Source: Acidimicrobiales bacterium (GTDB lineage Bacteria > Actinomycetota > Acidimicrobiia > Acidimicrobiales > SZUA-35). From it: DNA of 64,000 bases. Made by a program: the position numbers and the translations under genes. How positions within the stretch are numbered: the first letter of the stretch is position 1; every line of letters begins with the position of its first letter. The notes under the pieces are model-generated. The model was not told the origin of the DNA. It worked only from the letters and a program-made list of their open reading frames with translations, and did no database searches. The stretch lies in NCBI GenBank assembly GCA_041394265.1, contig JAWKIO010000005.1:434001-498000 (forward strand), written 5' to 3'. Positions 1-8,445 of the stretch are shown here, in pieces.

Positions 1-1
1 C

Positions 2-838
2 GCCAACCATCTCGCCGGCGAGGAAACCCCCGACGAACGCGATCGCCGTCATCACGACGGTCGCAGCGTCACCGTCCACACTGACGGTGACGGCATGATC
101 GTGATTCGAGCGGTGCTCCCGCCCAACATCGGCAAGGCCGTCGCCGAGACGCTGAACACGATCATCCAACAGGTCGCCGCCACCCCGATGGATGCGTCCG
201 CGGAGGCGCTCCCGTCACCGCCGGTGAGTGTCGCCACGTCGGGTGGCCAGGATGCATCCGCGGATGCTTCCCCGCTACTACCGGTGAGTGTCGCCACGTC
301 GGGTGGCCGAGACGCATCCGAGGACGTGTCGGGCACGGTCGCGGTGGCGGATGGTCGGTCGATGGTTGAACAGTTGCGAGCGTTGAAGGCCCAGTGGCAG
401 CCCGCCGACGCCGACGACTTCTTCGTTCCCACGCTCGCTCAGCAACGGGCCGACGCGTTCGTGCTGTTGTTCCTCGGTCGCGACGTCCGACTGGTCACCG
501 AGGTCATCATCCATGTTCGCGGTGACGGCACCACGTTCGATGACGGCACCCCGATCACCGACAACGCCGTGTGTCAACGCCTCGACCAGTCGTTCATTCG
601 AGTCATGGTCCACGACAGTCAGCGACGGCCGATCAACGCGTCGAACCGGCGGCGTCACCCCACGATCCGGCAGCGACGTGTCGTGCTCGAAGCCCACCGG
701 CACGAATGCGTGGACTGTCAATCGACCGAACTGCTCGAACTCGACCACCAGCCGCCGTATCACCAGACCGGGCGCACCATCACCACCGAACTCGAACCAC
801 GCTGCGCCCCCTGCCACCGAGCACGCCACCGCACCTGA
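2..838 (+). CDS. DUF222 / 13E12-type HNH endonuclease, 3' part
   Basis: The reading frame is open at the left edge, so only the C-terminal 278 codons are visible. The C-terminus is an HNH nuclease: a CVDC pair, an LDH histidine motif and a final CAPCH pair, preceded by the PINASNRRRHPTIRQRR stretch typical of DUF222 (13E12 repeat) proteins. These are usually multicopy actinobacterial nucleases of unclear role, often linked to mobile DNA. Between the two domains is a low-complexity linker made of a 60-base tandem repeat (see that entry). A strong hairpin follows the stop. Assignment to the family is firm; the biological role is unknown. Confidence 0.88.
   Translation, partial: ANHLAGEETPDERDRRHHDGRSVTVHTDGDGMIVIRAVLPPNIGKAVAETLNTIIQQVAATPMDASAEALPSPPVSVATSGGQDASADASPLLPVSVATSGGRDASEDVSGTVAVADGRSMVEQLRALKAQWQPADADDFFVPTLAQQRADAFVLLFLGRDVRLVTEVIIHVRGDGTTFDDGTPITDNAVCQRLDQSFIRVMVHDSQRRPINASNRRRHPTIRQRRVVLEAHRHECVDCQSTELLELDHQPPYHQTGRTITTELEPRCAPCHRARHRT
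191..320 (+). repeat. 60-bp tandem repeat inside the DUF222/HNH gene
   Basis: About two copies of a 60-base unit are in register. The sequence CCGGTGAGTGTCGCCACGTC ends at 240 and again at 300, and GATGC(G/A)TCCGCGGA occurs at 191 and 251; a third, partial copy follows. It encodes a 20-residue repeat with the core PVSVATSGG-DASADASP. It lies in the linker between the DUF222 and HNH domains, where length variation would be tolerated. Confidence 0.85.
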
Positions 839-845
839 CGCGACA

Positions 846-869
846 AAGCCGGGGCCGAGGCCCCGGCTT
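846..869. terminator. Bidirectional hairpin between convergent genes
   Basis: An 11-base-pair perfect stem (AAGCCGGGGCC pairing with GGCCCCGGCTT) has a 2-base GA apex. It sits between the HNH gene on the plus strand and the chemotaxis gene on the minus strand. There are short A and T ends on either side but no long U-tract. It probably ends both transcripts. Confidence 0.75.
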
Positions 870-905
870 CGTCTGCACCTGGAGAGTGTCGTGTCGCTGC
901 TGGGT

Positions 906-1352
906 CTAGTTGATCCAGAAGGCAATGACGCCCGAGCCGTAGCCTGAGACGTCGATGGTGTAGGTCGTCGGCTCGACGGCGCTGAGATCCGGGGTCTCGA
1001 ACGACTCACCAACCGGCAGTCGGACATGATCCCCGCCGAGATCGTTGATGGCCCGAGTGAGGACGTTGAGGACCTCTTGGTAGGCCATGTCGAGCATCTC
1101 GTCGCCGCCATCCTTGATGGCTTCGGCGGCCCGGCCCGGGGGCAGCATGGCCAACGCAGCGCCGCTGTAGGCGCTGAACTCCTTGGACGATCCAACGACG
1201 TAGCAGACGGCGTTGTCGTCGCCGACGTAGTTGTCGATCCGGGCCGCAGCTCGGTCGATCGAGCCGCCGGCGGTGATCTCGACGTCCTTCCCGAGCAGGT
1301 TCGCGAGCAGCGGGCGGAGCTGTGCCGGTGACGGCAGGGTGCGGGTGGTCAT
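906..1352 (-). CDS. CheX/CheC-like chemotaxis protein (tentative)
   Basis: A 148-residue cytoplasmic protein and the last gene of the cheB-cheR-cheY group, starting 30 bases after the cheY stop with a GAGGAG ribosome site. Residues around 95-110 contain an E-x2-N helix (QEVLNVLTRAIN) followed by a proline. This resembles the phosphatase helix of CheX/CheC proteins, which dephosphorylate CheY-P. The spacing to the proline is shorter than in classical CheX and only one such helix is present, so the family call rests largely on context. It could otherwise be an uncharacterised CheY partner. Confidence 0.45.
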   Translation of the reverse strand: MTTRTLPSPAQLRPLLANLLGKDVEITAGGSIDRAAARIDNYVGDDNAVCYVVGSSKEFSAYSGAALAMLPPGRAAEAIKDGGDEMLDMAYQEVLNVLTRAINDLGGDHVRLPVGESFETPDLSAVEPTTYTIDVSGYGSGVIAFWIN

Positions 1353-1382
1353 GGGAATCTCCTCGTACGGGCGAAATCTGGC

Positions 1383-1742
1383 TTACAGGAAGCGGGCGAG
1401 CTGAGCGCCGAGCTCATCGGCGGTGAAGGGCTTCGACAGCAGGAACGACGCACCGGCCGAGACGGCCGCCGCCTTCTGATCGGCGGTCGATTCCGAGGTG
1501 ATGAAGCCGAAGGGGACCTGGATCTCCTTGCCCCGCAGGGCTTTGATGAGCTCGAGGCCGTTCATGTTCGGCATGTTCCAGTCCGAGAGGACGACCTTGG
1601 GTCGCTGGTCCTCGATCTTGGCCAACGCGTCGGCGCCGTCTTCGGCTTCGACGACTTCGTGGTCGCCATAGCCAGCCTGGCGGAGGCTTCGGATCACCAG
1701 CTTTCGCATGATGGGGCTGTCGTCAACGACGAGGATGCTCAT
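1383..1742 (-). CDS. cheY: CheY-like single-domain response regulator
   Basis: A stand-alone receiver domain of 119 residues. It has the acidic pair Asp7-Asp8, phospho-acceptor Asp54 (in LSDWNMP), Thr82 and Lys104 (LLSKPF), all expected for an active receiver. In chemotaxis CheY is phosphorylated by CheA and binds the flagellar switch. It has an AAGGAG site about ten bases before ATG. It lies directly downstream of cheR and upstream of a possible CheY phosphatase, which supports the chemotaxis role over a generic regulator. Confidence 0.9.
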   Translation of the reverse strand: MSILVVDDSPIMRKLVIRSLRQAGYGDHEVVEAEDGADALAKIEDQRPKVVLSDWNMPNMNGLELIKALRGKEIQVPFGFITSESTADQKAAAVSAGASFLLSKPFTADELGAQLARFL

Positions 1743-1757
1743 GATGAAGGATGCTCC

Positions 1758-2813
1758 TTACGAGGTGCCCGAAGTCGTTCGAGTGCTTCGTTGGGCTGAG
1801 GTGGGTTGGACGGGTTTGGTGGGTGGAGGTGATTTGGACACCGCAGCGTTGATCGAACCGGTCGCAGCGACGGGCCGTGGGGCACGTGTTGGTGGTGCAG
1901 TCACCGGCGGTCGTTCGGGTGGAACGAAACGTCGGCTGGGTGGTGAGGGAGGGCTCGCCGCAACGGGTCGACCGATCACCGGTGGCACAGCGTCGGCACC
2001 GACTCGGTACGTCATGAGGCCTGGGAGCCGGTGTTGGGAGAACATCTCCGGAATTCCTGCGGTGCCCTCGCTGGCTCCCACGATCAGCGGGGCGTTCTTC
2101 GCTAGCAGCGGGGCGCATCGCCGCAGGATGGTGAGCCGCGAGTCGTTGTCGAAGTAGATCAACACGTTGCGGATCAGGATCATGTCGAAGGGACCACGCA
2201 GGTTCCATGCCGCCGAATTGAGGTTCAGCACCCGTGCCGTGACAACCCGCTTGAGGATCGGTTTGGCCACCCATCGATCGCCCTGCTGCTCGAAGTACTT
2301 CGCTCGCAGTTGCGGTTCGAGTCCGCGTGACGCTTCGAACTGGTTGTAGGAGGCGTCGTTGGTCCGCTGGACCATCTCGGTCGACAGGTCGGTGGCGATG
2401 ATCTCGATCCTCCACCGTGCGGCCTCCGGGCCGAGCAACTCGAGCAAGGTCATCGCCAGGCTGAGCGGTTCCTGACCGCTGGAGGACGCGGCCGACCAGA
2501 TCGACAGCGTCCGGCTCTCGGCTCGGGCTTCGATCATCTCGGGCAGGACCGTGTCACGCATGGCCCGCCAGACGCCGGGGTCGCGAAAGAACGAGGTCTC
2601 GTTCACGGTCATCGCGTCGAGTACGAGTCGATGGAGCCGGGCGTTCGGTCGACGGAGCTGTTCGATCAGTTGGTTGACGTCGGCGAGACCTTCATCTCGC
2701 GCGATGGGCGCGAGACGGGAGACCGCGAGGTATTCCTTGGTGGTATCGACAACGATCCCGGCTTCACGCTTCAAGAAGTCTTTGAGAAAGCCGAACTGGC
2801 GAGGTTCAAACAC
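1758..2813 (-). CDS. cheR: Chemoreceptor glutamate methyltransferase CheR
   Basis: Uses S-adenosylmethionine to methylate glutamates of chemoreceptors during adaptation. It has an N-terminal helical CheR domain (MTVNETSFFRDP), then a Rossmann methyltransferase domain (SIWSAASSSGQEPLSLAM, LIRNVLIYF). The last ~75 residues are a Pro/Thr/Arg-rich tail not found in short CheR proteins. The GTG at 2813 is chosen because AAGGAGG lies ten bases upstream; an ATG at 2852 is in frame but has no ribosome site. The start overlaps the end of cheB by eight bases, so the two are translationally coupled. Confidence 0.92.
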   Translation of the reverse strand: MFEPRQFGFLKDFLKREAGIVVDTTKEYLAVSRLAPIARDEGLADVNQLIEQLRRPNARLHRLVLDAMTVNETSFFRDPGVWRAMRDTVLPEMIEARAESRTLSIWSAASSSGQEPLSLAMTLLELLGPEAARWRIEIIATDLSTEMVQRTNDASYNQFEASRGLEPQLRAKYFEQQGDRWVAKPILKRVVTARVLNLNSAAWNLRGPFDMILIRNVLIYFDNDSRLTILRRCAPLLAKNAPLIVGASEGTAGIPEMFSQHRLPGLMTYRVGADAVPPVIGRPVAASPPSPPSRRFVPPERPPVTAPPTRAPRPVAATGSINAAVSKSPPPTKPVQPTSAQRSTRTTSGTS

Positions 2814-3978
2814 TCGAAGGCGCCCTCCTTGAGGCAGTAGACGATGGGACATTTCGCTTGAACTGGAGGCTGATCGCCGTGGCGATCTCCTTCAGCGGCA
2901 GAATCTGATCGGCGGCATCGCGTTGGGCGACGGCGCCCGGCATCCCCCACACCACGCTGGTGTCGCGATCCTGTGCGATGACGTGGGCGCCGAGGTCGGC
3001 CAGGCCCGCAGCGCCGAGTGCGCCGTCGGAGCCCATACCGGTGAGAACGACGGCGACACACGCTCGGCCGAACGTGGCGGCCGCACTTCGGAACAGCACG
3101 TCGACCGACGGACGGCAGTTGTGCTCGGGAGGATCGTCGTTCAAACCGATGGTGCCGAGACGATCGGTGATGACCATGTGGCTGCCGCCGGGAGCGATGT
3201 AGGCACACCCCGACTTGGCCACATCTCCGTGCTTGGCCTCTCGCACCGTGAACGGCGTTGCCCGGTCGAGGGTGGCGGCCAGCAGTTCGGTGAAGGTGCT
3301 CGGCATGTGTTGGGTGATGAGGATCGGAGCGGAGAAGTCACGAGGCAAGCCGGCGAGAACCACGCCGAGCGCGTCGGGGCCGCCGGTGGAGGCACCGATG
3401 ACGAGCAACTCGCGCTTCGCTGGTGGCCCGGCGATCCGGACTCGTGGCGTCGGAGTGACGGGAGCGTTGCCGGTGGGCGTGGGCCGAGCGCCAGGGGTCT
3501 GCATGGCCCGACCGGTGAGTGGTGCCGAGGGGGGTGGTGCCGACGAGCGACCGACACCCGGCCCGGTCGCCGGAGTGACGCCGGCAGCCGTCGCTCGTTC
3601 ACTCGGCGGCTTGGACTCGAACGATGCCAGCACTCGGAGAAGTGCCGCATTCAGCGAAACACCCGGCGAGAGGGTGATCACGTCTTGGGGAAGGCAGTGG
3701 AGTTCGCGCGCGACGACGCCGGCCGAACGAGTCGAGAGGATTGCCAGCGTCGGCGGGTGCTCGAGGGCCTGCACGGCCGCCATGACGAGGTCGACATGTG
3801 CGAGCGTGTCCTCGAAGATCAGCAGGTCCGCCCGATTGACCTTCTCACTCATGACGCGGCCCGATGCGAGCGCGGCAACAAGCGTCCAACCACTGCGAAC
3901 CTCGACGAGGTCCCGGGCCTGTTGACGGTCGATCGATTTCGAAAGTCCGATGATGACGGCGCCGCCGGGGCGGGCCAT
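2806..3978 (-). CDS. cheB: Chemoreceptor methylesterase CheB with a degenerate receiver domain
   Basis: Removes methyl groups from chemoreceptors, opposing CheR. The C-terminal domain carries the catalytic triad Ser197 (GASTGG), His224 (TQHM) and Asp318 (GMGSDG). A Pro/Thr/Ala-rich linker of about 60 residues joins it to an N-terminal domain of about 115 residues that is receiver-like in size and pattern. That domain lacks the usual acidic pair and the phospho-acceptor aspartate (the equivalent strand reads LLIFEDT), so control by CheA phosphorylation is doubtful. First gene of the cluster. A GTG one codon upstream (3981) is an alternative start. Confidence 0.9.
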   Translation of the reverse strand: MARPGGAVIIGLSKSIDRQQARDLVEVRSGWTLVAALASGRVMSEKVNRADLLIFEDTLAHVDLVMAAVQALEHPPTLAILSTRSAGVVARELHCLPQDVITLSPGVSLNAALLRVLASFESKPPSERATAAGVTPATGPGVGRSSAPPPSAPLTGRAMQTPGARPTPTGNAPVTPTPRVRIAGPPAKRELLVIGASTGGPDALGVVLAGLPRDFSAPILITQHMPSTFTELLAATLDRATPFTVREAKHGDVAKSGCAYIAPGGSHMVITDRLGTIGLNDDPPEHNCRPSVDVLFRSAAATFGRACVAVVLTGMGSDGALGAAGLADLGAHVIAQDRDTSVVWGMPGAVAQRDAADQILPLKEIATAISLQFKRNVPSSTASRRAPSSV

Positions 3979-4058
3979 CACTCGGGGACGCTCTCGGACG
4001 GCATGGTGGTGAGTGTCGACGCTGGCCGAAGCGGTATGAGCTGATCGAGCGCGTGAGC

Positions 4059-4064
4059 TAGCCT
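4059..4064 (+). promoter_or_regulatory. -10 element for the C45 peptidase gene
   Basis: TAGCCT lies seven bases before the ATG at 4072, with no Shine-Dalgarno sequence between them, so the transcript should be leaderless or nearly so. Confidence 0.5.
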
Positions 4065-4071
4065 CACGGCC

Positions 4072-5160
4072 ATGTCACGAGGCCCCATGCGAGTCGTCAC
4101 TGTCCACGGTTCCCCGCGAGAGCGGGGCCGGGCCCACGGCGCGGCCTACCGAGACGAGATCCGTGCCTACGCCGTCGACCGGGTCGACCTCGTCTGCGCC
4201 GGGGCGTGGAGCCACCATCCGCTGGAGCGTCCTGCGGTCATCGAGCTGGCCGAGGCCTGCCTGGAACCGCATCGAGCGTACGCCCCCGATCTGGTCGAGG
4301 AGATGGCCGGCATCGCCGAGGCAACCGGCACGTCGCTCCCCGAGATGCTCATCGTCAACGGGTTCACCGATTTCGTCGACACCGTCTACGCCACCTATGC
4401 CCACGAGTCGGCGAGCGAGGACGACTGCACCGCCGTGATCGTCCCCGACCGTCGCTCCGATGGCTCCGGGTTCCTCGCCCAGACCTGGGACATGCATGAC
4501 ACGGCGACCGATCACGTCATCCTGCTCGATGTCAACGGTGCCGACGAGCCTCGCTCGCTCCTGCTCACGACCACCGGCTGCATCGGTCAGATCGGGATGA
4601 ATGCCGCCGGCATCGCGATCGGCATCAACAACCTGCCCGGCGGTGATGGCAAGGTTGGCGTCACCTGGCCTTTCGTCGTGCGCAAAGCGTTGCAGCAGAC
4701 CACGATCGAGGCGGCACTCGCCTGCATCACCGATGCCGACCTGGCTGGCGCCCACAACTACCTGCTGTTCGACTCGCTCGGCAACGGCTACAACGTCGAG
4801 GCGTTCAGCACCGCCACCCATGTCGACCGCCTCGACGGGGACGTCATCGGCCACACCAACCACTGTCTGGCACCGCAGACCCTGGCCGTCAGTCAGGACA
4901 AGCCCACCCAGCTCCAGGAGTCGTCCGAGGTCCGCCTGGCCACCGCGCTCGACACGCTCGCCGACGGCACCATCGACTACGCCCGGGTCGAGGCGCTCAC
5001 CCAACATCCGACCATCTCGTACCGAGGCGGCCCGCCCTTCCACGTCGAGACCTGCGGCGCGGCCATCATGCGCCCGGCCACCGGCGACTTCTGGGCGTGC
5101 TGGGGCCTCCCGTCGGAGAACCCGTATCAGCGGTTCTCGCTCGCCTCCGTCGTTGCCTGA
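4072..5160 (+). CDS. C45-family Ntn hydrolase (acyltransferase/amidase-like)
   Basis: A 362-residue protein of the C45 peptidase / acyl-CoA:6-aminopenicillanate acyltransferase group, which self-cleave to expose a nucleophilic cysteine. The likely nucleophile is the Cys in DDCTAVIV at about residue 122. It is followed by the family stretches FLAQTWDMH and GCIGQIGMNAAGIAIGINNL and the Asn-rich GHTNHCL. The substrate (peptide, acyl-homoserine lactone, N-acyl amino acid) cannot be told from sequence. No signal peptide is visible. It may be translated together with the GNAT gene that begins five bases after its stop. Confidence 0.82.
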   Translation: MSRGPMRVVTVHGSPRERGRAHGAAYRDEIRAYAVDRVDLVCAGAWSHHPLERPAVIELAEACLEPHRAYAPDLVEEMAGIAEATGTSLPEMLIVNGFTDFVDTVYATYAHESASEDDCTAVIVPDRRSDGSGFLAQTWDMHDTATDHVILLDVNGADEPRSLLLTTTGCIGQIGMNAAGIAIGINNLPGGDGKVGVTWPFVVRKALQQTTIEAALACITDADLAGAHNYLLFDSLGNGYNVEAFSTATHVDRLDGDVIGHTNHCLAPQTLAVSQDKPTQLQESSEVRLATALDTLADGTIDYARVEALTQHPTISYRGGPPFHVETCGAAIMRPATGDFWACWGLPSENPYQRFSLASVVA

Positions 5161-5165
5161 TCGAC

Positions 5166-5807
5166 GTGGTCAGCCTCCGCTACCAGAACCTCACGTCGGA
5201 GTGGATCGAGGGCGCCGCCCATTGTGAGCGAGTCGCGTTCCCGACCGCCGAGCCCGGCGACTTGCTCGGCGCCGAGGACTTCGCTGCCTACCTCGACGTG
5301 TTTCCCGAAGGTGTCTTCGTGGTCATCGACGACGACACGCTCGATGGGCCGTCGGTCGTCGGTGTCGGCGCCGGCATTCTCGTCAACTTCGATTTCGACC
5401 ACATCGAACACACCATCTGGGAGGTCGCGGGCGAGCATCAGTGCGGCAATCACGACCCGAACGGCGATTGGTACTACGGCACCGACATCACGGTCCTCCC
5501 CGAGTATCGGGGGCACGGCATCGGGCGGCGCCTGTACGAGCATCGCAAAGACGTGGTGCGCCGGCTCGGGCGGCGCGGCATCATCGCCGGTGGGCACCTC
5601 CCGGGGTTCGCCGACGTGAAGCACATGATGACCGCCGAGGAGTACGTCGCCGACGTGGTCGCCGGTCGTCGATCCGATGCCACCCTCAGCTTTCAGCTCT
5701 CCAACGGGTTCGAAGTGGCCGGCGTCATCCAGAACTACTTCGCCGACCCGGCCATCGACAACAAGGCATCGCTGATCGTCTGGAGAGTCGACGAGTCGGT
5801 CGCCTAA
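5166..5807 (+). CDS. GNAT-family N-acetyltransferase
   Basis: A 213-residue protein with acetyl-CoA motif A in TDITVLPEYRGHGIGRRLYE, matching R-x2-G-x-G. After it comes an extended C-terminal part (HLPGFADVKHMM, LSFQLSNGFEVAGVI) characteristic of larger GNATs that act on small metabolites or peptides. The start is uncertain. The GTG at 5166, just after the previous stop, is chosen; the frame stays open upstream into the C45 gene. No clear ribosome site is present, which fits translational coupling. Substrate unknown. Confidence 0.78.
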   Translation: MVSLRYQNLTSEWIEGAAHCERVAFPTAEPGDLLGAEDFAAYLDVFPEGVFVVIDDDTLDGPSVVGVGAGILVNFDFDHIEHTIWEVAGEHQCGNHDPNGDWYYGTDITVLPEYRGHGIGRRLYEHRKDVVRRLGRRGIIAGGHLPGFADVKHMMTAEEYVADVVAGRRSDATLSFQLSNGFEVAGVIQNYFADPAIDNKASLIVWRVDESVA

Positions 5808-5810
5808 GTT
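5805..5810 (+). promoter_or_regulatory. Possible -10 element for the SDR gene
   Basis: TAAGTT lies seven bases before the ATG at 5818 and overlaps the stop of the GNAT gene. No ribosome site intervenes. Confidence 0.35.
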
Positions 5811-5817
5811 CTGCGCC

Positions 5818-6672
5818 ATGCAGACACTCGAAGGTAAAACCGCCGTCGTCACCGGAGCCGCCAGCGGCATGGGCAAAGCCTTCGCCACCCGCTTCGCACA
5901 GGAGGGCATGAACGTCGTACTTGCCGATGTCGAGGCGCCTCGCCTCGATGCGACGGTGGCCGAGATCGACGCGCTCACCTCCGAGGGGGCGAGCGCGATC
6001 GGCATCGTCACCGATGTCGCCGATGCCGACGCAGTGCATCGGCTGGCCGCGGCCGCCATCGGTACCTACGGCCAGGTCAACGTCTTGTGCAACAATGCCG
6101 GCGTCGGCGGCGGGAGCCTCTCGGCGGCGCCCGGCAACGTGCACCTGCCTGATTGGACCTGGGTGATGGGCGTGAACTTCTGGGGTGTCGTCCACGGGCA
6201 CGAGGCGTTCCTTCCCCACATGCTCGAACACGGCGACGGCCACGTGGTCAACACGGCGTCGATGGCCGGACACTTCCCCGGCCACAGCGCCTACTCGGCG
6301 TCGAAGTGGGCGGTGGTCGGGATCACCGAGGGTCTCTACAACTCGCTGCGGGCTTCGGGTTCGAGCCTCGGCGTTTCGTGCCTGTGTCCGGGGTGGATCA
6401 ACACCGACATCGGACAGTCGGCTCGCAACCGTCCCGAGTGGGCGGCCCCGAACGCGCTGACCGAGCCCGACCCCGAGGCCGAGGCACGGCACCAGTTCGT
6501 TCTCGACGCGCTGGCCTCCGGGCTTCCGCCCGAGGGTGTGGCCGACCTCGTTGTCAAGGCGATCCTCGGTGAGGAGTTCTGGATCTTCACCCACGACGAC
6601 ATGGTGGCGTCGCTCGCCCCACGCTTCGACGCCGTGCTGAAGCACACCAACCCGCCCGGGTTCCTCCTCTGA
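5818..6672 (+). CDS. Short-chain dehydrogenase/reductase
   Basis: A classical SDR of 284 residues. It has the nucleotide-binding TGAASGMG near residue 12, the Asp of VLADVE suggesting NAD(H) preference, the structural NNAG, and the catalytic Ser (NTASMAG), Tyr and Lys (YSASK). The C-terminus contains an insertion before FWIFTHDDM, seen in many actinobacterial SDRs of unknown substrate. It is the last gene of the plus-strand run and converges on a second SDR at 6738-7577. Substrate not predictable. Confidence 0.88.
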   Translation: MQTLEGKTAVVTGAASGMGKAFATRFAQEGMNVVLADVEAPRLDATVAEIDALTSEGASAIGIVTDVADADAVHRLAAAAIGTYGQVNVLCNNAGVGGGSLSAAPGNVHLPDWTWVMGVNFWGVVHGHEAFLPHMLEHGDGHVVNTASMAGHFPGHSAYSASKWAVVGITEGLYNSLRASGSSLGVSCLCPGWINTDIGQSARNRPEWAAPNALTEPDPEAEARHQFVLDALASGLPPEGVADLVVKAILGEEFWIFTHDDMVASLAPRFDAVLKHTNPPGFLL

Positions 6673-6700
6673 CGAACCGGCGACTGTGGGCTGGGCGGCA

Positions 6701-6732
6701 GCGTCGGGTGAGGAGCGTCGGCGTCGGGTGAG
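6701..6732 (+). repeat. Short 20-base-period direct repeat between convergent SDR genes
   Basis: GCGTCGGGTGAG occurs at 6701 and again at 6721. It fills most of the 65-base gap between the two SDR genes. No terminator hairpin is evident in this gap. Confidence 0.5.
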
Positions 6733-6737
6733 CAGTG

Positions 6738-7577
6738 TCAGCGACCGGGAGGTCGGTGGTGGCGGATCGGGCGGTGCGTGCGGAAGGGTTCCGGGAGGTT
6801 CTCCCACTTCGGGCCGACCGAGATGCCACCGTCGACCACCATGGTCTGACCGGTGATCCACTCGGCGTCGGCCGAGGCGAGGAACGCGATCATCGCCGCG
6901 ATGTCTCGCGGTTCACCGGGTCGAGGCATCGGCTGACCGCCGGCCGAGGCCTGACGGAGCGCCGCCAGCTGCTCGGCGGTGGCGTCGGGTCGTCCGAAGG
7001 CCAGCGGGGTGATGATCATGCCCGGCGCAACGGCATTGCAGCGCACGTTCGACTCGGCCAGTTCGAGCGCCACGGTCTCCGTGAGGGCGATCACGGCGGT
7101 CTTCGCTGCGGTGTACAGATGCGGTGCGAACCCGGCGCTGAGGCCCGCCACGGACGCGGTGTTGATGATCGACCCACTCCCCTGCTCACACAGCACGGGC
7201 GCAGCGTGCTTGATCCCGAGGAAGACCGACTTCACCAGCACGTCGAAGGTGAGATCGAAGTCGTCGACGCTGGTCGAAGCGATCGGGCCGAGCGCCCCGC
7301 CGAATCCGGCATTGTTGACATAGGTGTCGAGGCGGCCGAACAGGTCGAGCGCTTCGGCCACCGTCGCCGCCATGTCGGCCTCGACGGCGACATTGGTCTG
7401 GAGAAAGGCCGCCCGGTCGCCGAGTTCGTCGGCGAGAGCTTGGCCGGCTTCTGCGTTCAGATCGGCGATCAGGACCGACGCGCCCTCGGCCACGAACCGG
7501 TGGGCCGTTCCTGCCCCGATCCCCGAGGCGCCGCCGGTGATCACGGCGACCGTGCCGGCAAGTCGTTGCTCATCCAT
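6738..7577 (-). CDS. Short-chain dehydrogenase/reductase (SDR)
   Basis: A 279-residue classical SDR with TGGASGIG, NNAG, catalytic Ser in NTASVAG and the Tyr/Lys pair of YTAAK. It ends with the WITGQTMVVDGG motif typical of FabG-like enzymes. An extra ~25-residue tail (EPFRTHRPIRHHRPPGR) follows the normal end. The ATG at 7577 overlaps the stop of the upstream DUF169 gene by several bases, so the pair is translationally coupled. It probably oxidises an alcohol or reduces a ketone on a small metabolite; the substrate is unknown. Confidence 0.88.
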   Translation of the reverse strand: MDEQRLAGTVAVITGGASGIGAGTAHRFVAEGASVLIADLNAEAGQALADELGDRAAFLQTNVAVEADMAATVAEALDLFGRLDTYVNNAGFGGALGPIASTSVDDFDLTFDVLVKSVFLGIKHAAPVLCEQGSGSIINTASVAGLSAGFAPHLYTAAKTAVIALTETVALELAESNVRCNAVAPGMIITPLAFGRPDATAEQLAALRQASAGGQPMPRPGEPRDIAAMIAFLASADAEWITGQTMVVDGGISVGPKWENLPEPFRTHRPIRHHRPPGR

Positions 7578-8370
7578 AGGAGGCCCCCAGTCCGGCGCGA
7601 GCGTCGATCTGGACGCCGTAGCTCGGGATCGGGTAGCGCAGACCATTGCGAGACAGCGCCTCGAGCCCGGCGATCGCCTTCGGCAGGAAGGCCGGCGGCA
7701 TCGCCATCAGGAGCTCGTCGTCTTGCACCCCGCCATAGCGCCGTTCGGCGAAACACGGGATCGACACGCTCGGCTGGCCGGTCGACAGGGCTCGCCCCCA
7801 CGAGTCGCTGCACGAGGACTCCCCGACGCACCCCCATTCGAAGTTCTGGTAGCCGGACCACTGCAGCCCGTTGATCAAGAGGATCATCTGGGCCGGTGTG
7901 GCGTAGATCAGGGCGATGTCGGGCGGGTTGAGGCGCCCGGTCGCCAACGGCGAGACGGCCATGGCCTGATAGGTCCCGAACGGCACCGTATGCATCGCAT
8001 GCTGATGCGACGACGAATCCTCGAGGGTCTCGAACCACACGCCCGCCATCCGGTCCCCCGACAGCCACTCGTCGTCACGTGGGTGGAGACCGATGACGGC
8101 CCCGCACTGGGCGCCGACGAGGTCGTCGTTGGTGATCCCCACGGTCCAGTTGAGCCGGGCGGCCATGCCGACGATCTGGTCGGTCGTGTGGATCGACGAT
8201 GGGCGACGGATCTTCGGGATCGCCGCCATCTCCTCGACCGTGGTGAACATCTTCATGCCGATCGGAGTGGTCCGAAGCCGCAGGAGTCGGTTGAGATCGT
8301 CGACCAGCGACGCCAGATCCAGAGGGGCACCATCGAGATGCACGGCCTGATCATGTGTGTCATTCGTCAT
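7570..8370 (-). CDS. DUF169 family protein
   Basis: A 266-residue protein of DUF169 (COG2043), a family without an established biochemical role. Visible family features are the N-terminal LLRLRTTPIGMK, the cysteine-containing VGAQCGAVIGL, the IALIYATPAQMILLINGLQW segment, and the conserved Cys-rich GCVGESSCSDSW followed by SIPCFAERR. Several conserved cysteines suggest metal or cluster binding, but this is inference. It starts at ATG 8370 with TAACGT seven bases upstream and is coupled to the downstream SDR. Confidence 0.78.
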   Translation of the reverse strand: MTNDTHDQAVHLDGAPLDLASLVDDLNRLLRLRTTPIGMKMFTTVEEMAAIPKIRRPSSIHTTDQIVGMAARLNWTVGITNDDLVGAQCGAVIGLHPRDDEWLSGDRMAGVWFETLEDSSSHQHAMHTVPFGTYQAMAVSPLATGRLNPPDIALIYATPAQMILLINGLQWSGYQNFEWGCVGESSCSDSWGRALSTGQPSVSIPCFAERRYGGVQDDELLMAMPPAFLPKAIAGLEALSRNGLRYPIPSYGVQIDARAGLGASYG

Positions 8371-8377
8371 AGCGGCC

Positions 8378-8383
8378 ACGTTA
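8378..8383 (-). promoter_or_regulatory. -10 element for the DUF169-SDR operon
   Basis: TAACGT on the minus strand ends seven bases before the ATG at 8370. No Shine-Dalgarno sequence intervenes, which points to a leaderless mRNA. Confidence 0.45.
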
Positions 8384-8445
8384 GTAGCCAGGCGAGAGGA
8401 GCAAGTAGTTCTCAATTGCACCTCGAATCGCCCGATACAGAGGGT

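Noticed and set aside
191..320. Possible CRISPR-like repeat
   Set aside because: The units are contiguous with no unique spacers and stay in the reading frame, so it is a coding tandem repeat.
1..838. Mobile element or restriction system at the left edge
   Set aside because: Only a DUF222/HNH gene is visible; there is no transposase, terminal repeat or methyltransferase.
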